Both the position numbers and the translations under genes were made by a program. The notes under the pieces were generated by a model that saw only the letters and a program-made list of their open reading frames with translations, made no database searches and had not been told where the DNA came from. Positions 8,169-16,443 of a stretch of 41,470 nt of DNA are shown here, in pieces (the stretch's first letter is position 1; each line of letters opens with the position of its first letter). The DNA comes from Desulfurispora thermophila DSM 16022 (lineage in GTDB: Bacteria > Bacillota > Desulfotomaculia > Desulfotomaculales > Desulfurisporaceae). The DNA is taken from assembly GCF_000376385.1 (NCBI RefSeq), contig NZ_AQWN01000013.1:1-41470 (forward strand), written 5' to 3'.

Positions 8169-8641
8169 CAGGTTACGTGTTAATCCCATATCTTCTTGTA
8201 CACTCCTACACCGACATCAAAACTGCCCGGACATCGAACATAGTAAATATGATGGCGCTTTTGGCCATGATTTACCTTGGCAGGAATAATCTAAAGCCAG
8301 TAATGCTGGCGCTATTATTTTGCCTGATTGTCGGGCTGATGCTGGAAAAAGTAAAAGTGTGGTGTCCGGGTGATACCCGGATGTTTGCCATTGCCGGCGG
8401 TTACATGACGTTGCTGGGAGTACCACTTTGGGTATATTTAGTTTCGTTTTTTGGGTGCTATCTGGCGCTATCCGTTTTACTGCTAGCCGCAAACGGGCAA
8501 CTGAAAATTAACAACTATACCCTGTACTCGGCATTCAACCCTAGATTACGAGAAAAAGGCATACAATTTCCCGGCGCACCGCTTATCTCATTGGTAGCCA
8601 TGTTGAGCTGGGGGGTGGCAAGGTGGATTTTGCCAACTTAA
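8165..8641 (+). CDS. Prepilin peptidase, A24 family (CpaA/TadV type)
   Basis: This membrane aspartyl protease removes the leader of Flp-type prepilins. The 158-residue protein starts at the ATG overlapping the TadZ stop. It has about five hydrophobic segments and lacks the N-methylase domain of the long PilD type, as is usual for Tad systems. The two catalytic aspartates fit D17 in SYTDIKTARTSN and D70 in CPGDTRMF (the GxGD position, with Cys-Pro-Gly-Asp here). The first glycine of GxGD is replaced, which is uncommon. The probable substrates are the pilin at 9104 and the TadE/G-like proteins. The following gene overlaps its end. Confidence 0.85.
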   Translation: MTGYVLIPYLLVHSYTDIKTARTSNIVNMMALLAMIYLGRNNLKPVMLALLFCLIVGLMLEKVKVWCPGDTRMFAIAGGYMTLLGVPLWVYLVSFFGCYLALSVLLLAANGQLKINNYTLYSAFNPRLREKGIQFPGAPLISLVAMLSWGVARWILPT

Positions 8642-8919
8642 CTTTTCAACCTTACCGCTTGAAGGTAACATATATGCATGGCAAGCCCCAGCACTATAGC
8701 TTTTCCTTTGAGGAAGAAGTCCGTCACGGGGGCGTTCGCGGGGTGGCTGCGATAATAAAAAATTGTGCCCGCATATGGCCTTTTGTCACGGTTGACGCTA
8801 AAGACCAGGGAGGACGCTGGGTTGTAGTTGTTGAGTACAGGGTCAAACCGGAAGAACTGGACGAATTCGTGGAAAGCATATCTATGCAAAACGGAGGTAA
8901 TGTGGTAAAATTAACCTAA
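8623..8919 (+). CDS. Small hypothetical protein after the prepilin peptidase
   Basis: The 98-residue soluble protein starts at GTG 8623, behind GGGGGTGG, inside the end of the peptidase gene. A shorter form from ATG 8674 is possible. It shows alternating beta-like and helical stretches (RWVVVVEYRVKPEELDEFV). I recognise no family. It closes the first TadZ/peptidase unit before the large hairpin at 8923. Confidence 0.6.
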   Translation: MDFANLTFQPYRLKVTYMHGKPQHYSFSFEEEVRHGGVRGVAAIIKNCARIWPFVTVDAKDQGGRWVVVVEYRVKPEELDEFVESISMQNGGNVVKLT

Positions 8920-8922
8920 TAA

Positions 8923-9012
8923 CCCCACCGGGGAAACTTAATATCGTACCGACGGCGGGAGCCCCGCATCGGAAAGTTTTTAACTTTTCCGGTGGGGGCT
9001 TTTGTGTTTTTA
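8923..9012 (+). terminator. Large nested hairpin with U-rich tail before the pilin gene
   Basis: The outer stem is CCCCACCGG (8923-8931) with CCGGTGGGG (about 8989-8997). Within it AAACTT pairs with AAGTTT, then CCGA with TCGG, then GCGGG with CCCGC around AGC. GCTTTTGTGTTTTT follows. This is a terminator by its end, but its 75-base length and four stacked stems exceed an ordinary one. It may act as an attenuator or as a 5' stabiliser for the pilin message. Confidence 0.7.
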
Positions 9013-9072
9013 GGGCCAATCATGGTGGAGAAAGGAGGCTGCTGTTTTACCGCAGGCCCGAAAAATTTTTAC

Positions 9073-9103
9073 AGGAGGTGAGCCCGGAGATTTCCGGGAA
9101 ATT
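9073..9103 (+). promoter_or_regulatory. Hairpin-bridged ribosome binding site of the pilin gene
   Basis: AGGAGG (9073-9078) is 25 bases from the ATG at 9104, too far for normal initiation. Between them lies a perfect hairpin, CCCGGA-GATT-TCCGGG (9083-9098). When folded it leaves about nine bases between the two, which is the optimal distance. Confidence 0.6.
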
Positions 9104-9298
9104 ATGAAAACAATTATCAACTGGTTGAGAGACGAGCGTAGTTCAGTTGTCAGTGAAAAAGGTCTGTTGATTGCTGTTGGTGTAATCGCTGCACTGGCGG
9201 CTAGTTCGGTGATCTTCCCTGGGATCAAGAACGTCTTTACTACCGCAAATGACAGGATGGATACCGTGAACAGCGACGCCACATACTGGCAGCCTTAA
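9104..9298 (+). CDS. Flp-like small pilin of the Tad system
   Basis: This is the probable major pilin. The 64-residue protein has a basic N-terminal leader (MKTIINWLRDERSS), then SEKG followed by a single hydrophobic helix (LLIAVGVIAALAASSVIFPGI) and a short polar tail. Leader-helix-short tail with a Glu near the processing site is the layout of class III (Flp) pilins; the exact cleavage site after Gly is inferred. It stands alone between two strongly structured RNA regions, which fits a gene needing high, tuned expression. The prepilin peptidase is two genes upstream. Confidence 0.75.
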   Translation: MKTIINWLRDERSSVVSEKGLLIAVGVIAALAASSVIFPGIKNVFTTANDRMDTVNSDATYWQP

Positions 9299-9308
9299 TA
9301 AGAGGAAA

Positions 9309-9359
9309 GGAGGAAAGGCCCGAAGGCTTTTCCTCCGGGAGCCTTCCGGGCCGGGTAGC
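9309..9359 (+). promoter_or_regulatory. Two mutually exclusive hairpins at the ribosome site of the RCC1/FnIII gene
   Basis: GGAGGAAA (9309-9316) can pair with TTTCCTCC (9329-9336) and hide the ribosome site. Alternatively GGCCCGAAGGCT (9317-9328) pairs with AGCCTTCCGGGCC (9340-9352) with one bulged base. The second fold frees GGAGG and brings it to about ten bases from the TTG at 9360. The two folds share bases and exclude each other, which is the layout of a translational switch. Confidence 0.55.
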
Positions 9360-12300
9360 TTGATCATTAAACGAATATTTACCACATTAATAGTATTATC
9401 AATTCTGGTGGTGATAGCTCAGCCGATTCCAGCAGATGCTGCAGGTATAATCAAAGTGGCAGTGTCAGCTTATGGCGGTCACGAGTTAGCCTTAAAAAAT
9501 GACGGCACAGTATGGGCTTGGGGGGATAACAACCTTGGTCAGCTGGGTGATGGTACCACTACCAACAGATACACCCCGGTGCAGGTACTGGGTCTTAGTG
9601 GAGTGACCGCCATTGCAGCAGGGTATGGTCACTCACTGGCCCTGAAAAATGACGGCACGGTATGGGCTTGGGGGTATAACAGCAATGGTCAGCTGGGTGA
9701 TGGTACCACTACCAACAGATACACCCCGGTGCAGGTGACAGGTTTAAGTGGCGTGACTGCTATTGCAGTTGGGCGTTCTCACTCACTGGCCCTGAAAAAT
9801 GACGGCACGGTATGGGCTTGGGGGTATAACTACCGTGGTCAGCTGGGTGATGGTACCACTACCAACAGATACACTCCGGTGCAGGTACTGGGTCTAAGTG
9901 GAGTGACCGCTATTGCAGCTGGGGAAATGCACTCACTAGCCCTGAAAAATGACGGTACAGTATGGGCTTGGGGATATAACGGTTTTAATCAGCTGGGTGA
10001 TAACTCTTATACCGACAGTACCACCCCGGTGCAGGTGACAGTGTCATCTACAACAAAGTTGAGCGGAGTAATCGCTATTTCAGCTGGGCGTAATTTTTCA
10101 CTTGCCCTTAAAAATGACGGAAAAGTGTGGGGTTGGGGAGATAAAAGCTATAATCAGTTGGGGAATGTTGCTTACGGCAATAGGGCAGAATTTACAGGTA
10201 TAACTGACATGACTGCTATTGCAAGTGGGTACTCCGACTCACTGGCCCTTAAAAATGACGGTACATTATGGACATGGGGTGGTGGTAATACACTTACGCA
10301 GGTGTCATATATAAATGGAGTGACTGCCTTTGCTGTAGGGAGTGGCCTCAAACTAGCTGTTAAAAATGACGGTACAGTATGGTCTTGGTACGCGACTAAT
10401 GGGTATGACGCTGTACAGATCAACTTTCTAAATCCACCGGCAGCCCCTTCTAGTTTAACTTCAGGAGTATTCGGTAAACAGGTCACAATATCATTTGCCG
10501 CATCCAACGGTGCAACAAGTTATGACCTGCAGCGTAGCACCGACCAGGTAAACTGGGTAGATGACCAGATAAATATTGCTGCCGGGACGGTTACCCAGGG
10601 AGGTACCGTAACCATCACCACAACCGCGCCGGAATGGGACAGAAAGTTTTACTATCGTGTCAGGGCCAGCGCTTCCGGGGTTCAGTCCGACTGGTCAGCT
10701 GCTGTATGTGCCACAATTCCGCCCGCAGCTCCTACTGGTATGACGGCAACAGTATCCGGCAAGCAGGTCACGCTGACGTTTCCGGCAATTAGTGGTGCAG
10801 TATCGTATGATATACAGCGCAGTAACGACCAGACGAACTGGGCAAACGACCAGACGGGCATTGCGGCTGGTACAGTTACCCAGGGCGGTACTGTGACGAT
10901 TAACACGACAGCACCTAACTGGGATAGAACTTTTTATTACCGCGTCAGCGTGGTCACATCAAATGGTCAGTCTGACTGGTCGGCTGCAGTAACAACAAAA
11001 ATCCCACCAGCCGCTCCCACCGGCCTGATAGTATCAGCAAACTATAAGCAGGTTACGTTAACATTCCCGGCAGTTGATGGAGCAACAAGCTATGATCTGC
11101 AGCGCAGCACCGACCAGACTAACTGGGCAAGTGACCTCTCAGGCATAGCAGCCGGTGCTGTTACTCAGGGTGGGATAGTAACAATTACCACAGCAGCACC
11201 TGAATGGGACAGGACGTTTTACTATCGAGTCAGGGTTACCACTTCCGGCGGCCAATCCGACTGGTCAGTTGCAGCGTCCGTAGCGATTGTACCCAAGCCT
11301 GTACCGGAGCTTGTATCACTGAACGAAACTGGTAACTCCATACAAGTTAAAGCAAAAGCCTGCAGCATAGCAACAACATATATCTTAAAGCGCAGTGAGG
11401 ATGGTCAGAATTACGTCATTGTGAAAACCATCCCGGCTGCAAGCCTGCAGGTAGAAAATGGTCAGGTAACGATAACTGATGACAGTATCACCTATGGCAA
11501 GCACTATTATTACAAGCTCGGGCTGGTATTGACAGGCGGAGAAGAAACCGGCGATTCCAGCCCGCTTGACATCGTGCCCATCCCGCCAACACCACCGGCC
11601 CCGCAGGTTGTAAGCATAGACGGTAGCCCGGGCACAAGTGTTAAAATCACTGTCAAAAGAGCGGATAATGCTACCAGCTATATAATTGAGCGGAGCCAGA
11701 ACAACGGGGGAAGCTGGACGGAATTTGAACAGGTTAAAACAATTCCCCAGATGGATGCCGACCCGTATGGCAACATCTGCCTTGTTGACGACAATGGCGT
11801 CCAGCGGTTGACCACCTATAAATACCGTGTCAGGGTACAGGTTAATGGAATCACCGGCGACCCGTCCCTGGAAAAGACGGTCACAACTGAATACGGTCAG
11901 ATTAATCCGCCGACCAATGTCCAGGCTGTCTGGGTGGATAACGGCATTAAAGTAACGTGGGAAGATGACAGCAACGTTGCCGGGTACCAAATCTTTCGCC
12001 GGACTCCGAGTGATAGCAAATTTAGCTCGCTGCCCATTGCTACCATTCAGCCTGGCGTACGGGAGTACATTGATACCAAAGTTACTATAGCTACTTACAT
12101 TTACATGATCAAGGCTTTCTACTACAACCTGAAATCTGACCCATCAAGTGAGGTAACAGTTACCGGTACCGGGCCTCTCCCGGCTCCATTGGGCCTCACA
12201 GCTTCCCCCGGTTCTACCAGGGTGGAGCTTTCCTGGAAGCCGGTTAACGGTGCTCCCGGTTATGTGGTTGAAATGTCGCTGGCTTCCACTACGGCTTCCA

Positions 12301-13517
12301 CTACCAACTGGCAGCAGGTTACCATGGAATTGAACAACGTTGCAGATAAAGTGACCACCGCCGTAACCGGACTTACACCGGGGACGGGCTACCAGTTCCG
12401 GGTTAAATGTGCCGGTCACCCAATGAGCAAATATACCCTGCCGGTTAAAGCTACTACGTTCCCGCCGGCACCGGAAGCTGTAAGCAACCTGGTGGCCAGT
12501 GTTGAAGGGAACACGACAACCCTGACATGGGACGGTGTGGCCGGTGCAAGCAGGTACAAGGTTGAGCGTTACATTGGCCAGACGCTATCAAGAGTTACAT
12601 TTTGCACCAGTCCTCCTTTTGTTGATACCGGGCTCAAGTGGGATACCACTTACACCTACAAAGTATTCAGTATGACGAACATCCTGTCCGAACAGGCGGC
12701 TGAAGTGGAAATAACAACATCTCCACCGCTTAGCCCTGGCCCCATAGTAAATGTGGCGGATGTTAAGCATGACAGCGTAACCCTGACGTGGTACGAAGTG
12801 GAAGGCGCGGCCGAGTATATTATCAGCCGCTCAGTTGATGGCAAGGTATTTGAGCAGGTTGGCACAACGGCAGAAACCAGGTATACTGACGACGGGCTGG
12901 CACCTTTTACGACCTATACCTATAAAGTAAGGGCCAACAACAGCGTGGCCACAATAAAAAAGGTGACCACACTGCTTGCCCCGCCTGCATCGCTGGGCGA
13001 AGTAAGGGCTGAAGTAACGGCGACCGCTATTACGCTGACCTGGGACAATGTAGAGGGCGCTACCAGCTATTATGCCGAAAGGTACTTGCAGAGCGCTCCG
13101 GAAACGGTGGAAAGAAGGCTGTACGTCCGGCTGGGCGAAACAAAGCTGGTGGACACATCATTTAAGACCGGGACTGGCTATATTTACAAGGTTTACCCGT
13201 ACAATGGCCAGAACGCAGGTGAACCGGGAGATGTGGAAGTAATGTCACCGCCGGCCAAGCCTGTAGTGAGGTATACAATACTGACAGCCAGCAAAAGCGT
13301 TAAATTGACGATGACCTGCCCCACCCCTGATGTGACATATACCATCGAGCGGAGCACCACATCATACAATGAAGGCTTTACAGAAGTGCAGGCAGGCAAC
13401 AATGGCGATTTTACCGACACCGAGCTGGCCCCAGGGACGTACTACTACAGAGTTACGGCTGTCAATGCGGACGGAGTCAAATCTTTACCGGCCTTGTTGA
13501 TAGTCCGCATAAGGTAA
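9360..13517 (+). CDS. Giant secreted RCC1-propeller / fibronectin type III protein
   Basis: This is a probable surface adhesin or pilus-associated protein. From TTG 9360 it has 1385 residues. A signal peptide covers 1 to about 27 (hydrophobic LIVLSILVVIAQP, then ADAAG). About seven RCC1-type blades of 50 residues follow (about 35-355), each with ALKNDGTVWAWG-x-N and QLGDG; together they can close a seven-bladed propeller. About ten FnIII-like domains fill the rest, each ending in a YYRV or YKV strand. The first three FnIII units (about 360-640) are near copies of each other. There is no sortase motif or C-terminal anchor. The TTG is chosen because the signal peptide starts there and the upstream leader folds onto it. 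Terminators before and after give it its own unit. Ligand unknown. Confidence 0.85.
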   Translation: MIIKRIFTTLIVLSILVVIAQPIPADAAGIIKVAVSAYGGHELALKNDGTVWAWGDNNLGQLGDGTTTNRYTPVQVLGLSGVTAIAAGYGHSLALKNDGTVWAWGYNSNGQLGDGTTTNRYTPVQVTGLSGVTAIAVGRSHSLALKNDGTVWAWGYNYRGQLGDGTTTNRYTPVQVLGLSGVTAIAAGEMHSLALKNDGTVWAWGYNGFNQLGDNSYTDSTTPVQVTVSSTTKLSGVIAISAGRNFSLALKNDGKVWGWGDKSYNQLGNVAYGNRAEFTGITDMTAIASGYSDSLALKNDGTLWTWGGGNTLTQVSYINGVTAFAVGSGLKLAVKNDGTVWSWYATNGYDAVQINFLNPPAAPSSLTSGVFGKQVTISFAASNGATSYDLQRSTDQVNWVDDQINIAAGTVTQGGTVTITTTAPEWDRKFYYRVRASASGVQSDWSAAVCATIPPAAPTGMTATVSGKQVTLTFPAISGAVSYDIQRSNDQTNWANDQTGIAAGTVTQGGTVTINTTAPNWDRTFYYRVSVVTSNGQSDWSAAVTTKIPPAAPTGLIVSANYKQVTLTFPAVDGATSYDLQRSTDQTNWASDLSGIAAGAVTQGGIVTITTAAPEWDRTFYYRVRVTTSGGQSDWSVAASVAIVPKPVPELVSLNETGNSIQVKAKACSIATTYILKRSEDGQNYVIVKTIPAASLQVENGQVTITDDSITYGKHYYYKLGLVLTGGEETGDSSPLDIVPIPPTPPAPQVVSIDGSPGTSVKITVKRADNATSYIIERSQNNGGSWTEFEQVKTIPQMDADPYGNICLVDDNGVQRLTTYKYRVRVQVNGITGDPSLEKTVTTEYGQINPPTNVQAVWVDNGIKVTWEDDSNVAGYQIFRRTPSDSKFSSLPIATIQPGVREYIDTKVTIATYIYMIKAFYYNLKSDPSSEVTVTGTGPLPAPLGLTASPGSTRVELSWKPVNGAPGYVVEMSLASTTASTTNWQQVTMELNNVADKVTTAVTGLTPGTGYQFRVKCAGHPMSKYTLPVKATTFPPAPEAVSNLVASVEGNTTTLTWDGVAGASRYKVERYIGQTLSRVTFCTSPPFVDTGLKWDTTYTYKVFSMTNILSEQAAEVEITTSPPLSPGPIVNVADVKHDSVTLTWYEVEGAAEYIISRSVDGKVFEQVGTTAETRYTDDGLAPFTTYTYKVRANNSVATIKKVTTLLAPPASLGEVRAEVTATAITLTWDNVEGATSYYAERYLQSAPETVERRLYVRLGETKLVDTSFKTGTGYIYKVYPYNGQNAGEPGDVEVMSPPAKPVVRYTILTASKSVKLTMTCPTPDVTYTIERSTTSYNEGFTEVQAGNNGDFTDTELAPGTYYYRVTAVNADGVKSLPALLIVRIR
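9480..9990 (+). repeat. Near-identical tandem RCC1 units (about 156 bp)
   Basis: At least three successive blades are nearly identical in DNA (for example GGTGATGGTACCACTACC recurs at about 9545, 9701 and 9848). Such units can gain or lose copies by recombination. Confidence 0.85.
10440..11290 (+). repeat. Three near-identical FnIII units (about 285 bp)
   Basis: Three consecutive domains share blocks such as IAAGTVTQGG-TVTI and FYYRV at the same spacing. This indicates recent tandem duplication within the gene. Confidence 0.8.
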
Positions 13518-13525
13518 AGCATTAA

Positions 13526-13555
13526 GGCCCCGCGTAAAAGCGGGGTCTTTTTTTT
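13526..13555 (+). terminator. Rho-independent terminator
   Basis: GGCCCCGC-GTAAAA-GCGGGGTC is followed by eight or more T. It ends the RCC1/FnIII gene. Confidence 0.92.
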
Positions 13556-13571
13556 CGGGAGGGTGATTGGC

Positions 13572-14450
13572 ATGGACAATATACCTTACACAATACCGGT
13601 CGCCGTATTCCTGGTCAACGTCTGGGCTTTTAATGTGATGCTAAGCGGCCCGGAAGACAGGGACTACCCGGCAATATCATACCTCATGCAGCTGACCAGG
13701 AAAGAAGAAGCGGGCCTGAAAAGAATACTCAAACCCTTTATGTATCTTGCTGGTAAGATGAATGAGGGGAAGAAACAAACTATGGCGGAAGAAATCAGGT
13801 TCGCCGGTTTGAACATTACCCCTGAAGAAGTCCTCGCCAGACAGGTTATATCAGGGTTGGGCGTTTTCCTGGTAGCAGTAACAGTTGCAATAGCTCTGAA
13901 AAACAAGCCGATTCTAGTCGCAGCCCCATTCCTGGGGATACTCAGTTACACGTCGCCCAAAACAAAACTGAAAAAGAAAGTAAAAGAGAAAAAAGAAGCT
14001 ATCCGCAATGAGTTACCGGACTTTATAGATACTATGCTTTTGCTTACCGAGGCAGGCTTTACTCCCTATGAAGCAATCAAACAATCTACTCAATATATGG
14101 GCGGAGTGCTGGGTGAGGAACTGCGGGAGATGGTTATTGAGATGGAAGCCACATCGGATGACATTGGGACGCTTCAGAGATTTGCCGAGCGGCTTGGTAT
14201 AAACGAACTACGCAACTTCGTGGCAGCCATGATCCAAGCCAGTACGGTTGACACTACAAAAGCCAACGAAATCTATGCCCAGCAATCACAGTACATGCGT
14301 GAAATGCGGGCAGCGAACATTCGGAAACTTACCAAATCAGTACCGGGCAAAGTAAGGAAGTACAACTTTCTCATCTTGGTACTGGTGCTGGCTACAGTAT
14401 TCATACCCCTTATGGTAACGGTATCACGTAGCTTCAATTTCGGGTTTTGA
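13572..14450 (+). CDS. tadC: TadC-like inner-membrane platform protein (T2SSF fold)
   Basis: This is a Tad pilus platform protein that works with TadB and the TadA ATPase. The 292-residue protein has one N-terminal and two to three further membrane segments. The cytoplasmic T2SSF domain carries the typical ELPDFIDTMLLLTEAGFTPYEAI region (about 150-175). ATG 13572 is preferred over the in-frame GTG 13563, because GGAGGG ends eight bases before it. Its partner TadB lies 15 kb away with TadA, so the Tad genes are split over two blocks. The following TadE-like gene is closely spaced. Confidence 0.85.
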   Translation: MDNIPYTIPVAVFLVNVWAFNVMLSGPEDRDYPAISYLMQLTRKEEAGLKRILKPFMYLAGKMNEGKKQTMAEEIRFAGLNITPEEVLARQVISGLGVFLVAVTVAIALKNKPILVAAPFLGILSYTSPKTKLKKKVKEKKEAIRNELPDFIDTMLLLTEAGFTPYEAIKQSTQYMGGVLGEELREMVIEMEATSDDIGTLQRFAERLGINELRNFVAAMIQASTVDTTKANEIYAQQSQYMREMRAANIRKLTKSVPGKVRKYNFLILVLVLATVFIPLMVTVSRSFNFGF

Positions 14451-14473
14451 AGGCAAAGGGGGATAAGAGTGAA

Positions 14474-14899
14474 ATGCTTAATGCTGCAAGGGTGCCAAAA
14501 ACGGTGCCAAAAACCAGGCCGGGAAGCGCAACTTTTGAATTTGTCTTGTTTTCAATACTGTTTGCTTTTCTTATAGTTGCCGGCCCCGACATGGTATGCA
14601 TAGCCAAAAACTTCTACGCCGCACACCGGGCAGCAACCTATATTGTGGAACAGGGAGCGATTACCGGAGAAATAGAACAGAGCGTATATGACAGTGCCGT
14701 AAACTACCTCAAGAGAACATCTGCTGGAGTCAGGGACTGGACAATAACCCGCAATACCGGACGGTATGCCTGGGGGATGAGGATGGAGTGCCTGGTGGTA
14801 GGGAAGTACGAAATAATCTCCTTGAGGATATTTGGCGTCAAGAAGGAAATCACAATCGTGGCCAGGAAGGTGGGTGCTTCACAGCTCTATGTCAGGTAG
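14474..14899 (+). CDS. TadE-like pseudopilin
   Basis: This is a minor pilin of the Tad system. The 141-residue protein starts at ATG 14474, behind AAGGGGGA. A frame from TTG 14447 is open but poorly placed. A short basic leader (RVPKTVPKTRPGSA) runs into TFEFVLFSILFAFLIVAG, with the Phe-Glu-Phe pattern of TadE, followed by a soluble domain. It would be processed by the A24 peptidase at 8165. Its end overlaps the start of the next gene by eleven bases. Confidence 0.75.
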   Translation: MLNAARVPKTVPKTRPGSATFEFVLFSILFAFLIVAGPDMVCIAKNFYAAHRAATYIVEQGAITGEIEQSVYDSAVNYLKRTSAGVRDWTITRNTGRYAWGMRMECLVVGKYEIISLRIFGVKKEITIVARKVGASQLYVR

Positions 14900-15377
14900 A
14901 GAAACCAGCGTTCAGCGCATTACAGTGATAATAATGCTCTTGCTGGCTGGCGTAGCCGCATACAAAGCAAACGGAGTGTGGAGCATATCCGGGATATTGT
15001 TTTACGCGCTGACGGTAGGAGCGCTTTTAATAAGGGTTTCCATAGCTAAAAAAATGCTGTGGGCCGCGTTTATATTTCACTCGCTATTGACGGTGCAAAT
15101 GTTATATGACCGGGTAAATAGTGGCTCTAACATTTGCCCCTACTGCCTGGCAGCTGGCGGCTTAGTTGCGGCTGCCCTGATTGTTTTGACCATACCCCGC
15201 CTCGTATTTATTCCGGCCATACTGGCAGCAATGATCTGGTACCTCTGGCCGTTTTACCTCGCACCGACAACCTATGAATTTGGATATCAGCGCACCCGGT
15301 CGGACATCCTGGGCGTACCGGACTACCCCGACCGGCCGCCGCTTCCCAAACCAGAAGTAAAGCCTAAAAGCGGGTGA
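14889..15377 (+). CDS. Four-TM membrane protein with a C-P-Y-C motif
   Basis: The 162-residue protein has about four to five membrane segments and one C-x-x-C (NICPYCLAAGG, near residue 80) at the edge of a segment, with a proline-rich tail (YPDRPPLPKPEVKP). This arrangement recalls VKOR/DsbB-type and MauE-like membrane oxidoreductases; I cannot confirm the family. ATG 14889 lies inside the end of the TadE-like gene. A thiol oxidase here would make sense because the element also encodes a secreted protein with 18 cysteines (20885). Membrane topology is clear, function is inference. Confidence 0.65.
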   Translation: MSGRETSVQRITVIIMLLLAGVAAYKANGVWSISGILFYALTVGALLIRVSIAKKMLWAAFIFHSLLTVQMLYDRVNSGSNICPYCLAAGGLVAAALIVLTIPRLVFIPAILAAMIWYLWPFYLAPTTYEFGYQRTRSDILGVPDYPDRPPLPKPEVKPKSG

Positions 15378-15418
15378 GGGTGTGGCTGTGAGAAAGCCTC
15401 TCCGGTGGAGGGGACAAA

Positions 15419-16045
15419 ATGAGAAATGCACTTGTTCTAACAATAGTCTTTGTTCTTTCACTTTCCGGTGCTTCACTGCTCAGCAGGCAACTTGCGGCCG
15501 GGGTGCAGGACAGACCCGCCGGCTGGGCCAAAAACAATACAAGGCAAATTGTGGAACAGGATAGTTGCCACGTAACAAAAATGCTTGCTGCGGTAGAGCT
15601 GAACAAAGTCTCAATGCCTCTTGCAAATGATAACGGTAGCTATAACGCAATTCTGGCCGCAAAGCACCTGGACGGGGCAATCATCGAACCCGGCCAGGTG
15701 TTTTCTTTTAATGAGCGGGTAGGGCCGCGTACCAGAGAAAGGGGTTACAAGGAAGGGGTATCAATCATGCAGACACCGGAAGGCCCGCAGCCTGTACCCG
15801 ACATAGGTGGTGGCGTATGCCGCACGGCAACACTGCTGCACAGGCTGGTCCAGGAAAGCGGTCTGAAAGTAGTGGAACACCACAGCCACAGCTTGCCGGT
15901 AGCCTACGCCAGACCGGGCGAAGACGCCGCCGTGGCCTGGCCGGAATGGGACTACCGGTTTCAGAACACCCGGAATAAACCTGTAATGCTGACCAGCAGC
16001 ACGAAAAACGGCCAGCTGGAGCTGGTGATGTGGGCGGTGAGATGA
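15419..16045 (+). CDS. VanW-family exported protein
   Basis: The 208-residue protein has a signal peptide (1 to about 27) and a VanW domain from about 60. Recognisable motifs are A-K-H-L-D-G-x-I-I-x-P-G-Q-V-F-S-F-N, VGPRTRERGY, PDIGGGVCRTATLLH and H-S-H-S-L-P-V-A-Y. VanW domains occur with vancomycin-resistance clusters and in many exported Firmicutes proteins, and their activity is not established. There is no G5 domain and no peptidoglycan-binding domain. The ATG has GGAGGGG at good distance. The next gene starts one base after the stop region, so both form one unit that ends at 16347. A cell-wall role for the pilus is plausible. Confidence 0.85.
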   Translation: MRNALVLTIVFVLSLSGASLLSRQLAAGVQDRPAGWAKNNTRQIVEQDSCHVTKMLAAVELNKVSMPLANDNGSYNAILAAKHLDGAIIEPGQVFSFNERVGPRTRERGYKEGVSIMQTPEGPQPVPDIGGGVCRTATLLHRLVQESGLKVVEHHSHSLPVAYARPGEDAAVAWPEWDYRFQNTRNKPVMLTSSTKNGQLELVMWAVR

Positions 16046-16046
16046 A

Positions 16047-16334
16047 ATGTTCGATGAAGACCTGGATTTTATATTTGACACCTTCAGCACAGCTCTTGAT
16101 CTGGCCGACAGAATGACCGGTATAGCCAATAATTTCAATGGGGTGAGCGTGAATGTATCCGTATCGCATGACAGCGTTTCTACGCTGGTGATGGTAGCCT
16201 GGGTGCTGCTTAGCTCGGTGATATTGAAGAACATCCCCTTCTGGGCCAGGGCGGTGAGTATTATGGTGGGGGCCTGGGTGGGAGGACAGATGCTGCCTTT
16301 CAGGATGGGGGGCAAAGACGGGGGATGGATGTAG
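16047..16334 (+). CDS. Small membrane protein after VanW, unknown
   Basis: The 95-residue protein has an acidic, helical N-terminus (MFDEDLDFIFDTF) and two short hydrophobic segments (about 44-60 and 66-82), ending in a Gly/Met-rich tail. It starts right after the VanW stop and is followed by a terminator. I recognise no family. It resembles small membrane proteins of secretion loci only in a general way. Confidence 0.65.
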   Translation: MFDEDLDFIFDTFSTALDLADRMTGIANNFNGVSVNVSVSHDSVSTLVMVAWVLLSSVILKNIPFWARAVSIMVGAWVGGQMLPFRMGGKDGGWM

Positions 16335-16346
16335 TTTACGCGCGTA

Positions 16347-16373
16347 GCACCGGGAAAACCCGGTGTGTTTTGC
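16347..16373 (+). terminator. Rho-independent terminator
   Basis: GCACCGGG-AAAA-CCCGGTGT is followed by GTTTTGCTT. It closes the first Tad block. Confidence 0.85.
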
Positions 16374-16443
16374 TTATGTGAGCAGGAAAATGGCGGAATA
16401 TGCCGAAATAAAGCAATGGGAATAGCTGGTTAACCAGGGCGGG

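Noticed and set aside
8923-9000. Possible c-di-GMP (GEMM-type) riboswitch ahead of the pilin
   Set aside because: The nested hairpin lacks the conserved loop and junction bases of that class as I know them; kept only as a terminator or attenuator.
9022-9081. 19-codon upstream frame whose TGA overlaps the pilin ribosome site
   Set aside because: Attractive as a leader peptide, but no ribosome site stands before its ATG and the sequence shows no regulatory codon run.
9480-9990. Regular repeats resembling a CRISPR array
   Set aside because: The repeats are in-frame RCC1 protein blades of about 156 bp. There is no short repeat-spacer pattern and no cas gene.
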